Assembly: GCF_000143535.2 (NCBI RefSeq)
Contig: NC_037318.1
Span: forward strand, 248,001-312,000
DNA: 64,000 bases
Direction: 5' to 3'
Origin: Botrytis cinerea B05.10
Taxonomy: Eukaryota; Ascomycota; Leotiomycetes; Helotiales; Sclerotiniaceae
The position numbers and the translations under genes were made by a program. The notes under the pieces were generated by a model that ran no database searches, was not told the origin of the DNA, and saw only the letters and a program-made list of their open reading frames with translations. Shown one piece after another: positions 55,601 to 64,000 of this stretch (positions are counted from its first letter, which is position 1; each line of letters begins with the position of its first letter).

Positions 55601-57368
55601 GGTGTCCTACGTCGCCGGTGTTGTTCGCGTTCAACTCCCCTTGGCGCGTGTTACGTCTCGCGGACGCCTCTAGCGTGTCCCTGTGACCGCTTTTGCACTG
55701 ATCAAATGTCACAATTCCTTGTGCCCAATCTATTTTCGGATTATGTGCCTTCAACCATGGCATTCCTAAGATGATCTGTTGTTGGCCCAATGGCACAACG
55801 TCAAGCTGTATAACCTCTGTATGTTGGGTTATGCCCATTCGTACTGGGATTGTCTCCTGCGAAATCTTTCCGTCAGACCCTGCTAGCTGTCCGTCAACTA
55901 ACTGCAATCGGTAGGGATGTTGTTTCGTTTGAAGTGGTATTTCCAAGTACTTTGCAGCTTCTGGTGCAATAAAATTTCCTGTAGCCCCTGAATCTATCAT
56001 GGCTGATTGTATGTGTCCATTTATCTGGACCTTGCAGTACACTTGTCCTGCCTGTCCCGTAGCATTCAACTGCTGGGTAACTTTGCGAACTTCTTGCGAA
56101 GTTATATTGGGAGTTAAATCCTCGCATGTTACATTATTCTGATGGTTCTTCGTCTTCCTTTTCTTGGGGAACCATCCGGTTGCTTCTTTATCTGATCGAT
56201 GGATTCCGCAGAATTCATCATAGCAAGCTGTCCAGCTCATCGTGGCGTGGTCCGCTTCTGCCTCGTCCTGGTGACTTTCTTCTGTCACAGAGGGTGTTGG
56301 GGTTCTGTAATACTCTTGTTCCCATAAGTCTATTGCATTCATGCCCTCTTTATTTCGTGGTAATTCCTTTAGTAATTGCTGAAATTCCTCAACGGTGAAA
56401 GTCTCAGTATTTTCGGTTTTAGTTGAGTTTTCTGAGATGGCAAAGGTGGCGTTAAGTTGGCCCTTGCCGAACTTAGGTTTGAAGTTGCCCCTTTTTCCTC
56501 CTGTCTTCTTGCTTCGGCAGTCTACTGCTCGGTGCCCTGCTTTTCCACATTCAAAGCATAAGTTGTTTTCTCGTCTTCGTCTCTTTTCTGAGTCATCGTT
56601 CCCGTTTGTGTAGTGCGTGGCGTCTAGTTCCATGGGGTCTCCGTATCTCTGTGGATTGTAACGTGGTCTACCCTCATTCTTGCGGTAACGCCCTTGCTTT
56701 TGGTTTCCTTGGGGTTTGTATGATCTTTGGCTTTGTCGATATCTATAGAGACGATCATCTGATTCGATGGAGTCCTGAATTAGATCGTTCAGATCTGTAC
56801 TCTCGGCAGATCTTTCTAACTCTAGTCTGACTTCTGGTTTGAGTCCCTTACGGTAGTGACTCATGATAGCGATTTCGTCCCACTTGGTTGTTCCAGCATA
56901 TCTTCGAAATTCCGTAGCATATTTCAATGCTGATCCTGTCTGCTTGAGGTTGAAGATCTTATCTTCCGCTACCTCTAACTCGTTGGAATTTCCGAAGATT
57001 CTACGAATCTCTGTCTTAAATCCTTCAAAACTATTGAAGATTGTTCGGGTGGGTTGCATGCGATCCTTATCGTCATGCTCGAAATAGTCGCGCAAATATG
57101 GTTGAATCCATTTGGTTGCTTCACCTCGGAGGTATGATGCAGCCCATATGCTCTTGGATTCCTTGGTAGTGAACTTGTCTTCATTGAATCGGAAGTAGAT
57201 CTCAAGTTGTAAGAGGAAAGTATCGAGCTCTTGTCGACTACCTTGGTACTTGTCTGGTAAGGCGATCTTAAGTGTTTCGTTGATAGTGATCTCCTTTGGG
57301 GCATCGGTCATCTCGATGTCGTTGGTATCTCCGGTAGACTGACCTGTGGCGGTGGCTCTGGATGCCAT
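52512..57368 (-). CDS. Gypsy Gag-Pol polyprotein with chromodomain
   Basis: An uninterrupted 1618-residue polyprotein. Order: Gag with a retrotransposon-gag core (about 30-200) and a CCHC knuckle at C271, C274, H279 and C284; retropepsin with IDSGATGNF at Asp459; reverse transcriptase with WVPKKDGPDRLVVDYR and YLDD at Asp818-Asp819; RNase H with ETDSSDFAIGAVL; integrase with an HHCC zinc-binding region (HGHQGIARTF ... CDTCIRNK) and a DDE triad Asp1246, Asp1312 and Glu1348 with the standard 35-residue last gap; and a C-terminal chromodomain from about residue 1540 (YDVETILDCKYVRGKIKYL, IKWLDYP, ENTWE). RNase H before integrase defines Gypsy, and the chromodomain defines the chromovirus clade, which targets heterochromatin marks. 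A 31-bp palindrome is translated in frame as NITSQEVRKVT between Gag and protease. Confidence 0.94.
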   Translation of the reverse strand: MASRATATGQSTGDTNDIEMTDAPKEITINETLKIALPDKYQGSRQELDTFLLQLEIYFRFNEDKFTTKESKSIWAASYLRGEATKWIQPYLRDYFEHDDKDRMQPTRTIFNSFEGFKTEIRRIFGNSNELEVAEDKIFNLKQTGSALKYATEFRRYAGTTKWDEIAIMSHYRKGLKPEVRLELERSAESTDLNDLIQDSIESDDRLYRYRQSQRSYKPQGNQKQGRYRKNEGRPRYNPQRYGDPMELDATHYTNGNDDSEKRRRRENNLCFECGKAGHRAVDCRSKKTGGKRGNFKPKFGKGQLNATFAISENSTKTENTETFTVEEFQQLLKELPRNKEGMNAIDLWEQEYYRTPTPSVTEESHQDEAEADHATMSWTACYDEFCGIHRSDKEATGWFPKKRKTKNHQNNVTCEDLTPNITSQEVRKVTQQLNATGQAGQVYCKVQINGHIQSAMIDSGATGNFIAPEAAKYLEIPLQTKQHPYRLQLVDGQLAGSDGKISQETIPVRMGITQHTEVIQLDVVPLGQQQIILGMPWLKAHNPKIDWAQGIVTFDQCKSGHRDTLEASARRNTRQGELNANNTGDVGHPVQGPPLRAKASTPPLQMQKPTTRHEIAIEAKERPTIPEQYKKYEHVFKEPGIHEALPEHKPWDHEIILEEGKMPVHTPIYSMSADELKRLREYIDDNLAKGWIRESASQVASPTMWVPKKDGPDRLVVDYRKLNALTKKDRYPLPLATELRDRLGGATIFTKMDLRNGYHLIRMKEGEEWKTAFKTRYGLYEYQVMPFGLTNAPATFMRLMNNVLSQYLDTCCICYLDDILVYSNNKVQHIKDVSNILESLSKADLLCKPSKCEFHVTETEFLGFTVSSQGLKMSKDKVKAVLEWKQPTTIKEVQSFLGFVNFYRRFIKGYSGITTPLTTLTRKDQGSFEWTAKAQESFDTLKQAVAEEPILLTFDPEKEIIVETDSSDFAIGAVLSQPGQNGKYQPIAFYSRKLSPAELNYEIYDKELLAIVDAFREWRVYLEGSKYTVQVYTDHKNLVYFTTTKQLNRRQVRWSETMANYNFRISYVKGSENARADALSRKPEYQENKTYESYAIFKKDGESLVYNAPQLAATHLLEDNHLRKQIQSHYNKDATATRIRKTIEPGFTIEDDTIYFHGKVYIPSQMTKEFVTEQHGLPAHGHQGIARTFARIREISYFPRMRTIVEEVVGNCDTCIRNKSSRHAPYGQLQTPDMPSQPWKSITWDFVVKLPLSKDPTTGIEYDAILNIVDRLTKFAYMIPFKETWDAEQLAYVFLRVIVSIHGVPDEIISDRDKLFTSKFWTTLLALMGIKRKLSTSFHPQTDGQTERTNQTMEAYLRCYVNYRQDNWVELLPMAQFAYNTSETETTKITPARANFGFNPQAYKIPIPQEVNAESAIVQVEQLKDLQEQLALDLRFISSRTAAYYNTKRSMEPTLKEGDKVYLLQRNIETKRPSNKLDHRKIGPFKIDKVIGTVNYRLKLPDTMNIHPVFHISLLEPAPPGAPNAPFTEIEPVNPNAIYDVETILDCKYVRGKIKYLIKWLDYPHSENTWELKKDLSCPEKLQAFHLKYPHLPAKPQARHQTTEVTKNRRSRRRGNH
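56077..56107. repeat. 31-bp near-palindrome, copy in Gypsy pol
   Basis: GTAACTTTGC ... GCGAAGTTATAT with a GAACTTCTT core. It is flanked on both sides by TGGG, a possible 4-bp target duplication. It is read in frame on the - strand. Confidence 0.85.
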
Positions 57369-57419
57369 ATTAGCGGTTGGTTATCGAATCGGTACTTGAA
57401 GCAGAAATGGTGCTCAAAG

Positions 57420-57977
57420 TGTTACGGGAGCTGCCTCTAGGGTCACGTGGAAGTGTCTAGAGATCTCTCGAGGTGGTTTAGACTAGACTTCAAGTAGGAA
57501 TTCAATAAGGTTGTAACTGGTTGCAATTCTCGTAACTATAGTAATGAAACTAATGATTGTTCTTGAGCACGAAGCTCTACATTGTAATGAAACCCATTCC
57601 CTTATATAGACCTTCGTTCTCGTCTGGATAGCTTGGGTAGACTGTCTATCCTGTCTATCCACGGATAGCCTGGATAGCCTGCCTATCCTGTCTATCCATC
57701 ACGTGACACTTGCCCCGTGACCTACATGATACTACTGCTTATCTAACCTGTGCTTACTAGATAACCTATAACCGCTATCCCTCCTGTGCCTACTGTAGGG
57801 TAGGTGCCAACAAAAGATAGGTACCTATCTTTTAATCATTGCTTATTGATTCGGTTACTGCTATCTTTAGTTACCCTTTAATTCAACTGTCCCTACAGTG
57901 CTGTTTTCGTAGGTTCCAACACCAAGGCCTTAGGTTTATCTTATAATCCATGTTGCGGTGCGGGTACCTCCGTAACA
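57420..57977 (-). repeat. Gypsy 5' LTR (558 bp)
   Basis: Reads the same as the 3' LTR by eye over its whole length and is followed by TAAAC (57978-57982). Confidence 0.93.
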
Positions 57978-57982
57978 TAAAC

Positions 57983-59224
57983 TTATTATATATATCAACT
58001 TCATAACCACTCTAGCTATATGTGATCTAATAAGTGATTTGAGATTCTATAGCTGAGGGGATTCAGATTCAGTTTTTTTTAATTCTTTAGCTCGTTTTCA
58101 ATTCTAAGTATTACTAATATAAGCTTGATTTGTTTAATTTGTTATCGAGATTTGCGATTTGTATAGTCTTTCAATTTTATAAATTTAATCATAACTTTCA
58201 TTTTTTAAAAAATTAGCTTATTAAAGTTATATTAATTAATAGAATATTGATATAATCTACTTTTAATAATAATAGCTTTATTGTAAATGAATCATTATTA
58301 GAAATAGGATCGAAAAATATTTCAAAAGTGTGTATTTTTATTGAATTTAGAAAACGGCCCATTAGACTCTTCTAGCGGAGCTATAAAAATCATGTGATCA
58401 AACGCATCGAGAGTCAATGCACACGCTAGACTAATAAAAACTGGGGACAAATGAGCAACGCAATTCTCGAAAGCATATTACCCGAGAAGCTCCGCGGAAG
58501 GAAAGGCGAGCCGAAAGTGCGGAGCCGTGCGCAAGGAATTTGCGACTTCCGATGGCAGACCACAATCCGAGGCACGTAACGTTGTTTTTATTCGTTGGGA
58601 GAACAAGCGCCTCTGCATAATCTCCACATAGAATACATGCCCGAGAGACAACTGTCAGATACATCCAGCTCCGCATGAATCTGTACCTGATAAAGCCGCG
58701 CGGGAGCAAAGAATTGCCTCAATATTTCTGCACAAGGCTAAAGAGGCAGCTCTCACCACGTTTCGAATTCCCCGTCTTATTAGACTTCTGCCGATAAGAC
58801 AACCCTTGTACCTCAATTGACTCTCATCATCTCTGACTCACTAAATATCACCCCACTATCGTTGGAATGCCGAACGGTCCGTACCTATTGCCTGCCTCCT
58901 CACAACTGTAGGAAGATCTGATCATGAATCCAGGCTCTAGAAATCGATATTGATTTTGAATAAAAACCTAGTTGGTTGCTTTCAGTCCTTTGATTCCAGC
59001 ATCACTTTTCCCAGAACCAAATTACTACTATATTCAATATTGATATCCATTCTTATTGGAAAACCCTGCAAGCTCTATTGTTCGATTCCCTGAATCTAGA
59101 TTAGTAGTTATCTAAAAACATTATTCAGTAAATCTTTTAAAGAGGCTACAAGCGTTCTCCCGCTTGAGACTTCGAGTTCTCTGACCACATCTATAGCACG
59201 ATCTTCGAGACCCTTTTCTCATCT
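57983..59224. other. AT-rich flank then upstream region of the TPR gene
   Basis: 57983-58385 is AT-rich and may be the other half of a MITE. From 58430 the DNA is of normal composition. The - strand frame 58709-58431 has no domain. Confidence 0.45.
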
Positions 59225-60919
59225 ATGACGATGTCTGGATTTCGGCAAGAAGGGGCGATCTGTTCAACCACTGAATACTACAACCTCGGATCATTCAAGC
59301 TGGACATCACCACCAAGAGCGAAGATGCGCAAGTGTGGTTCAACCGCGGCTTAACATGGGCCTATGCATTCAACCACGTGGAGTCGGCCGTTTGTTTTGA
59401 GCAGGCTATAGCACATGACAATTCTTGCGCAATGGCTTACTGGGGGTTAGCATTTGCCTTGGGCCCAAACTACAACAAACCCTGGGAGACCTTTGATGAG
59501 AGTGACCTCAAAACAACGGTACTGCGGACTTATAAGGCCTCTAGACAGGCAAAAGAACATGCCGCCAATGCGACAACTCTCGAACAGGCGCTCATTGACG
59601 CAATCCAATTTCGCTATCCGTGTGACGACCTAGTTAAGGATTACTCTACCCAAGATCGAGCGTACGCGGATGCTATGGATTCAGTCTATAAACAGCATCC
59701 GTATAGTCTTGACGTAGCCACTCTCTATGCTGACGCAATGATGAACCTTACCCCATGGAAACTCTGGGATCTTCATACCGGAAATCCGGGCCCAGGCGCT
59801 CGCACCTTAAAAATTAAGAGTGTCCTTGAGAGCTCTTTGGCACAGGATGGTGCATTGCAACACCCAGGCCTGCTACACATGTACATCCACTGCATTGAGA
59901 TGTCTCCGAACCCAGAACTTGGATTGAACGTGGCAGATCACTTACGCGACCTAATACCCGATGCTGGTCACCTCCGTCATATGCCTTCGCACTTAGATAT
60001 TCTCATAGGTGATTACCGGCGCGCAATTGCCTCCAACTATGACGCTATCATTGCAGATGAAAAGTTCCTAACTCTGTCGGGCTCGAATAATTTCTATACC
60101 TTTTACCGACTTCACGATTACCACTCCCTGATTTATGCGGCAATGTTTGCGGGTCAGTCGAAGATTGCTCTTCAAACTGTAGCGCGAATGGAGGCATCTC
60201 TTCCCGAGACCTTGTTGCGTGTCTCGTCACCCCCTATGGCGGATTGGCTTGAGACTTATATGTCGGTCCGTGTTCATGTCTTGATTCGCTTTGGAATGTG
60301 GCAAGATATTATCGAGATGGAATTTCCTATTGATCGTCAATTGTATTGCGTCACTACGGCTATGCTTCATTACGCAAAAGGTGTAGCGTACGCAGCAACT
60401 TTTAAAGTGCAGGAGGCAGAGAAAGAGCGAAGTCTATTCAGATCTGCTGTTGAGCAAGTTCCGGCCACTCGTCAGGAATATCCCAACAAATGTGTTGATA
60501 TCTTGGCTGTGGGTGCAGCTATGCTAGATGGAGAAATCGAATACCGCCGCGAGAACTACAAGGAAGCTTTTGCGAGTCTTCGCAAGTCCATTGAACTCAG
60601 CGACCGGCTTATCTACTGTGAGCCATGGGGCTGGATGCAGCCACCGCGGCATGCTTACGCTGCGCTAATGCTCGAGCAAGGACATGTCGAAGAAGCAGCA
60701 ATAGTATATAGCGCGGACCTTGGAGTCGATGGGATGCTGCCTCGTGCTCACCAACATCCAAACAATGTCTGGGCGCTTCAGGGCTATCACGAATGTTTGA
60801 TACGGCTTGGCCGCAAGGCAGAGGCACGCCTCATTGAGCCACAGTTAAAATTGGCCCTTGCGATTGCAGATATTCCCGTGAAGGCATCCTGTTTCTGTAA
60901 ACTTGATTCGTCTAGTTAG
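59225..60919 (+). CDS. TPR-repeat protein
   Basis: A single-exon frame of 564 residues. The N-terminal part has a clear TPR pair: AQVWFNRGLTWAYAFNHVESAVCFEQAIAHD (split here by position: about 35-65), then CAMAYWGLAFALGPNYNKPW. More degenerate helical repeats follow, with a conserved central block LHMYIHCIEMSP ... LRHMPSHLDILIGDYRRAI and C-terminal repeats around EYRRENYKEAFASLRKSIEL and HVEEAAIVYSADL. TPR arrays bind protein partners. This full-length type occurs in both bacteria and fungi and has no assigned function that I know of. A bacterial origin is possible for the family, but nothing here shows recent transfer. The start could be the second Met (MTM). Confidence 0.8.
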   Translation: MTMSGFRQEGAICSTTEYYNLGSFKLDITTKSEDAQVWFNRGLTWAYAFNHVESAVCFEQAIAHDNSCAMAYWGLAFALGPNYNKPWETFDESDLKTTVLRTYKASRQAKEHAANATTLEQALIDAIQFRYPCDDLVKDYSTQDRAYADAMDSVYKQHPYSLDVATLYADAMMNLTPWKLWDLHTGNPGPGARTLKIKSVLESSLAQDGALQHPGLLHMYIHCIEMSPNPELGLNVADHLRDLIPDAGHLRHMPSHLDILIGDYRRAIASNYDAIIADEKFLTLSGSNNFYTFYRLHDYHSLIYAAMFAGQSKIALQTVARMEASLPETLLRVSSPPMADWLETYMSVRVHVLIRFGMWQDIIEMEFPIDRQLYCVTTAMLHYAKGVAYAATFKVQEAEKERSLFRSAVEQVPATRQEYPNKCVDILAVGAAMLDGEIEYRRENYKEAFASLRKSIELSDRLIYCEPWGWMQPPRHAYAALMLEQGHVEEAAIVYSADLGVDGMLPRAHQHPNNVWALQGYHECLIRLGRKAEARLIEPQLKLALAIADIPVKASCFCKLDSSS

Positions 60920-62044
60920 ACTTGGGGAGCTCAGGGGGTCATAGCATAAACCGTAGCTGCCACTAAATTGACTTTTCAATATGAAAGATTCTGGACATGC
61001 TGCGCATTGATGGCTGGCAGGAGAACCCTCGAATTGGTTCTTAGAATTGACAGCAAGGGAGCAAATGTAGATAAAAACACAGGCTACGATAGACACCAAC
61101 GAGGATGTGACTGAAGCACCAACGCTGTTCCTCTCTGGTTTTAAAATTAGAAAATATATAGAATAGAGAGTTGTAGCAGCAGACGGTGTATAGCGCTCTT
61201 TTGTCTGTTTTAAAAAGGTCTTCTGTATGGATAACACTTTATACGTATAGCAAAGTTTCAACTAGAGCTTTGCAACATGATCAGAATTTGTTCGGAAGTT
61301 TGGGCATGCCACAAGCTGAGAGAGTTCAAATCGTTCTTGATGTGTGATTTTTGTAACGGAAGTGTCGTGAATAGCAGTCAACTCCTCTCATTAGAATGTT
61401 GAGGTAAGAAGAGGAGAGAAGAAAGAGAAGGAAGAAGGTCCTCATATACACACGACTACCCACTTATTTCAACAAATAATATTTGAAAAAAGCCAGAACT
61501 TCATACCTAGACTTATTACAATTACATAAGTGTTGCTATAACAAAAGGCAGTAATCATGCACAGATGTTCGTCAGTTTCAAAATTCACAAGAAAAACAGC
61601 CACCTTGTTCGTTCTATGATCATAAAAAGAAATGTTTGAAATTAAATCAGTCTGAATTGCTAATAAATATATGTTGTATTATACCAAAAAATTCAGATTG
61701 ATCATTTGAAAACACGTGTTGAAATGATGGAGTAGGAAAGTCGGTGAAAGTGATTGGGGTTGAAGGAATTGTTCTTGTACTTATCAGCTGTTCATAATAT
61801 GGCCAACAATCCCAGGTGGGATTGTTGGCAGATTTATTAATGCAATCTTTCATATTCATGCCTAACAGTGTGCAAACTCCTTATGCCCCACTGTCGCTAG
61901 CACCCTATAAGCTTAGAGCCGGACGGAAAAACAAGTGTCCGGGGGATGGGAACCAACGTCGTATTTTTGAGAACTCGCATCAACATTTATCTGAAGGAAT
62001 ACTGACAAATCGATTATTTGTTCCTTCTTCAACACCAGGATATC
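60920..62044. other. Intergenic, TPR gene to regulator
   Basis: No gene supported. It contains a purine-rich GAAGAGGAG tract near 61405-61440 and AT-rich DNA. Confidence 0.45.
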
Positions 62045-63721
62045 ATGCTTGTAGCCCGAAGTAGCACTGGTTGTTGGACTTGTCGACTTCGAAAGAAAAA
62101 GTGTCACGAAGAACAGCCCACGTGTTCGACGTGCAATTCACTTCGCATCATTTGCCACGGCTATGGTGAGAAACCCAGTTGGATGGATGGAGGGTCTTCG
62201 GAGAAGGCAGAATCGGAGAGAATCAAAAAAGTCATAAAACAGAACAAGAAACACAAAAGAGCGATAGTCAGTCCAGTTGTGCCAAATAATGACCCAGGAT
62301 CCACGCCAATTGGCGACACCTCGATGAAAGATGCAGAGCCAAGCGAAGCAACCCAGAGTCCATCGTGCGTGAGCTGCTCACTAACTACCATGATGAACGA
62401 CTATAATGGGAGAGAGGCGACCCTCTTGATGCATTATCTAGATGTCGTCTTTCCTCTCCAATTCAGATTTTACAGGCCGTCGGTCTCTGAAGGTGGTCGT
62501 GGCTGGCTTCTGAGTATCTTATTACATACTAAGCCACTGTATCATGCTGCTCTGAGCTTAAGCGCATATCACCAAAGCGCTATGTACTCTGGTAATGGAT
62601 CTAATGCTAGTGATAATATACTTGTAGATCTTCAGAGGCACCATTCTTTGGCATTAGTTGGCCTTAGGCAACACATTGATCGGCTCAGTTTGGAAATTGG
62701 TATGGGCAATGTAAATACTAAAGTTGAAATCCTTGCCTGTATGATCTGTTTGATTTCATTTGAGGTGAGTCTTATAACTCAAAGAACTGAAAACCTGCTA
62801 AACTGTGCTTGATAGATTTTGAAAGGGGATAGTAATGACTGGCAAACCCATTTGCAGGCCGCAAGAACCATTTTCATGAGTCTTAAAGACAATTTTCTTT
62901 GTCCATTGAACAACTCAAATGCAGTACAGGAGCTAGGAGACTCCCAAAACTCCGATTCCACCGCTCTTTCTTTGGATGAAGAATTAGCACTAGAATTCTT
63001 TTCGATGGCACTGATATGGTTTGACTGTTTATCTTGCGTGACAATAGGTGCGAATTCAGAGTATGCTGATGTTTACCCTTCTATTCTGCGCATAGAGAAT
63101 GGCAAAATCCAACTTTGTAAGTTGATGGGAAGTCAGAATTGGGTGATGGTTGCTATAATGGACATTGCGCTCTTGGCTGAGTGGAAAATCGCGCGAGAGG
63201 GTACGGGCGATCTGAGCCAATCTCAGCTAGCTAGGCGCGCAGCTTGTATCGAAGATCAACTTGAAACTGGCATGCAAGAAAACAGAGCCCGTCAAATTGG
63301 CGACAATTCTGATCCGTGTGGCGTTCGAGCTCAAGAAAGTCAACATGTCACTCACATATTCGCATGTGCTGCAAAGGTCTATTTATACGTTGTCCAGTCT
63401 GGTGGATACCCTAAAATTCCCGAAATCAAAGTCAGCGTACTGGCAGCCCTGAAAGCCTTCCAAGATCTTCCCGATGGTCAATGGATACGCCACCTTGTAT
63501 GGCCTTTTTGTATTGTTAGCTGTATGGCAGACGCAGAGAATGAAGATGAATTTCGAAAGATTGCTAGTTTGGCGAATACGGATCGAGAGATCTTCTGTAA
63601 CTTTCAGAATGCAGCATCGATCATGGAAGAGTGTTGGAGAGTTCGTAAGAGCCAAATTTCCAGTTCCTGTAGCTGGGAAACAGCCATGTCCAGTTTAGGG
63701 GTCCAGACTCTTCTTGTCTGA
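62045..63721 (+). CDS. Zn(II)2Cys6 transcription factor with Fungal_trans_2 domain
   Basis: Two exons (62045-62764, 62816-63721) joined across a 51-nt GTGAGT...GATAG intron give 541 residues. The zinc cluster sits at the N-terminus: C10, C13, C20, C27, C30 and C37 with RLRKKKC and the following GYGEKPSWMDGG, typical of DUF3468-type regulators. I chose ATG 62045 because the finger starts right after it; an upstream in-frame Met at 62018 adds nine residues. The middle domain includes LLMHYLDVVFPLQFRFY and GRGWLLSILLHTKPLYHAAL; the junction reads LISFE-ILKGDSNDWQTHLQAARTI. The C-terminus ends SLGVQTLLV. Likely a nuclear regulator; targets unknown. Confidence 0.88.
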
Positions 63722-64000
63722 TAAGTGATCTTTTTTATTCACGTCTTTACCACAGCTCTAGCGAGAGGTGTTGAGTGGGGTCTTCTTGGCGATATTTAGA
63801 ATACGGCAGGTCATAAACCAACTGCGCGCTATGCTTGCATCATATTTGTCCTCACAGTAACAATTTTTTTGGACTCAGAGGTTTCTAGGATTTCGGGACG
63901 AAGTGACCTTCCGGTGGAACTCTTGAGTGGTTGATAGCATGTATATTCCTGTAGGACTGCAAATTTCGGTATCACATGTTATATTTGGTGAGCTTTGTGT
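63722..64000. other. Right edge, non-coding
   Basis: 3' flank of the regulator; nothing recognised before the window ends. Confidence 0.5.

Larger units (their letters stand above)
51406..57977 (-). mobile_element. Full-length Gypsy (Ty3/gypsy) chromovirus
   Basis: A 6572-bp element on the - strand with two 558-bp LTRs that appear identical, a TAAAC target duplication, one uninterrupted Gag-Pol frame ending in a chromodomain, an antisense accessory gene at the 3' end, and a polypurine tract. It is intact and young. I see no classical TGG primer-binding site directly inside the 5' LTR (the - strand reads CTTTGAGCACC from 57419), so the primer is unclear. Confidence 0.93.
51337..58385. mobile_element. 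Possible third MITE-like sequence, split by the Gypsy element
   Basis: The left part 51337-51405 (TATAGACGAGG ... CTAGAGAATCTAG, CGGCCGCTTTCTAG) resembles the reverse complement of the right flank around 58340-58385 (TATAGCTCC ... CTAGAAGAGTCTAA, GGGCCGTTTTCTAA). Removing the Gypsy element leaves about 470 bp of AT-rich DNA with inverted ends. The match is imperfect and I cannot define the exact ends. Confidence 0.35.

Noticed and set aside
1..64000. CRISPR arrays, bacterial operons or ribosome-binding sites
   Set aside because: Introns, gene structure and element types are all eukaryotic; no regularly spaced direct-repeat array was found.

Overview
The window is eukaryotic and looks like a filamentous ascomycete. 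Genes carry short GT-AG introns (44-97 nt) with fungal branch-point motifs. The products are typical of ascomycetes: Zn(II)2Cys6 regulators, Fungal_trans_2 proteins, an RTA1-family membrane protein and a siderophore-transporter-like MFS protein. LTR retrotransposons and RIP-like C-to-T decay are also present. A Helotiales/Sclerotiniaceae-type genome is my best guess from the general look of the genes; the sequence alone does not prove it.

Layout. (1) 1-3.5 kb: a decayed member of a large uncharacterised ascomycete protein family. (2) 3.8-14.4 kb: a candidate secondary-metabolite locus. It holds a three-exon isocyanide synthase (DIT1/PvcA type, - strand), an MFS transporter of the siderophore-iron type (+), a Fungal_trans_2 regulator (+) and a broken cytochrome P450 (-). 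(3) 14.4-31 kb: gene-poor DNA with a RING E3 ligase, a short C2H2 protein, a secreted SMP-30-like lactonase, simple repeats, a 353-bp MITE, a broken small secreted Cys-rich protein, a SINE-like element and a small dsRBD-like gene. (4) 32.1-42.2 kb: a RIP-decayed pogo/Fot1-like DNA transposon, split by an 8.3-kb Copia retrotransposon with identical 338-bp LTRs and a 5-bp target duplication. A 448-bp MITE follows. (5) 43.5-50.6 kb: an Upc2-like Zn2Cys6 regulator, an RTA1-family protein, a frameshifted NAD-dependent epimerase and a glutathione S-transferase. (6) 50.8-58.4 kb: a MITE, then a 6.6-kb Gypsy chromovirus with identical 558-bp LTRs, itself apparently inside another MITE-like sequence. 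(7) 59.2-63.7 kb: a TPR protein and a Zn2Cys6 regulator.

Three things stand out. First, the isocyanide synthase neighbourhood pairs an intact core enzyme with a transporter and a regulator, but its P450 is dead. Second, both LTR retrotransposons, from different superfamilies, carry an extra gene in antisense between pol and the 3' LTR. Each encodes a Cys-rich putative zinc-binding protein, and the Copia one has a canonical intron. Third, a 31-bp near-palindrome (arms TAACTTCGC/GCGAAGTTA) occurs at four distinct sites: in the Copia LTR, inside Copia pol, just after Copia pol, and inside Gypsy pol. In both pol genes it is read through in frame.
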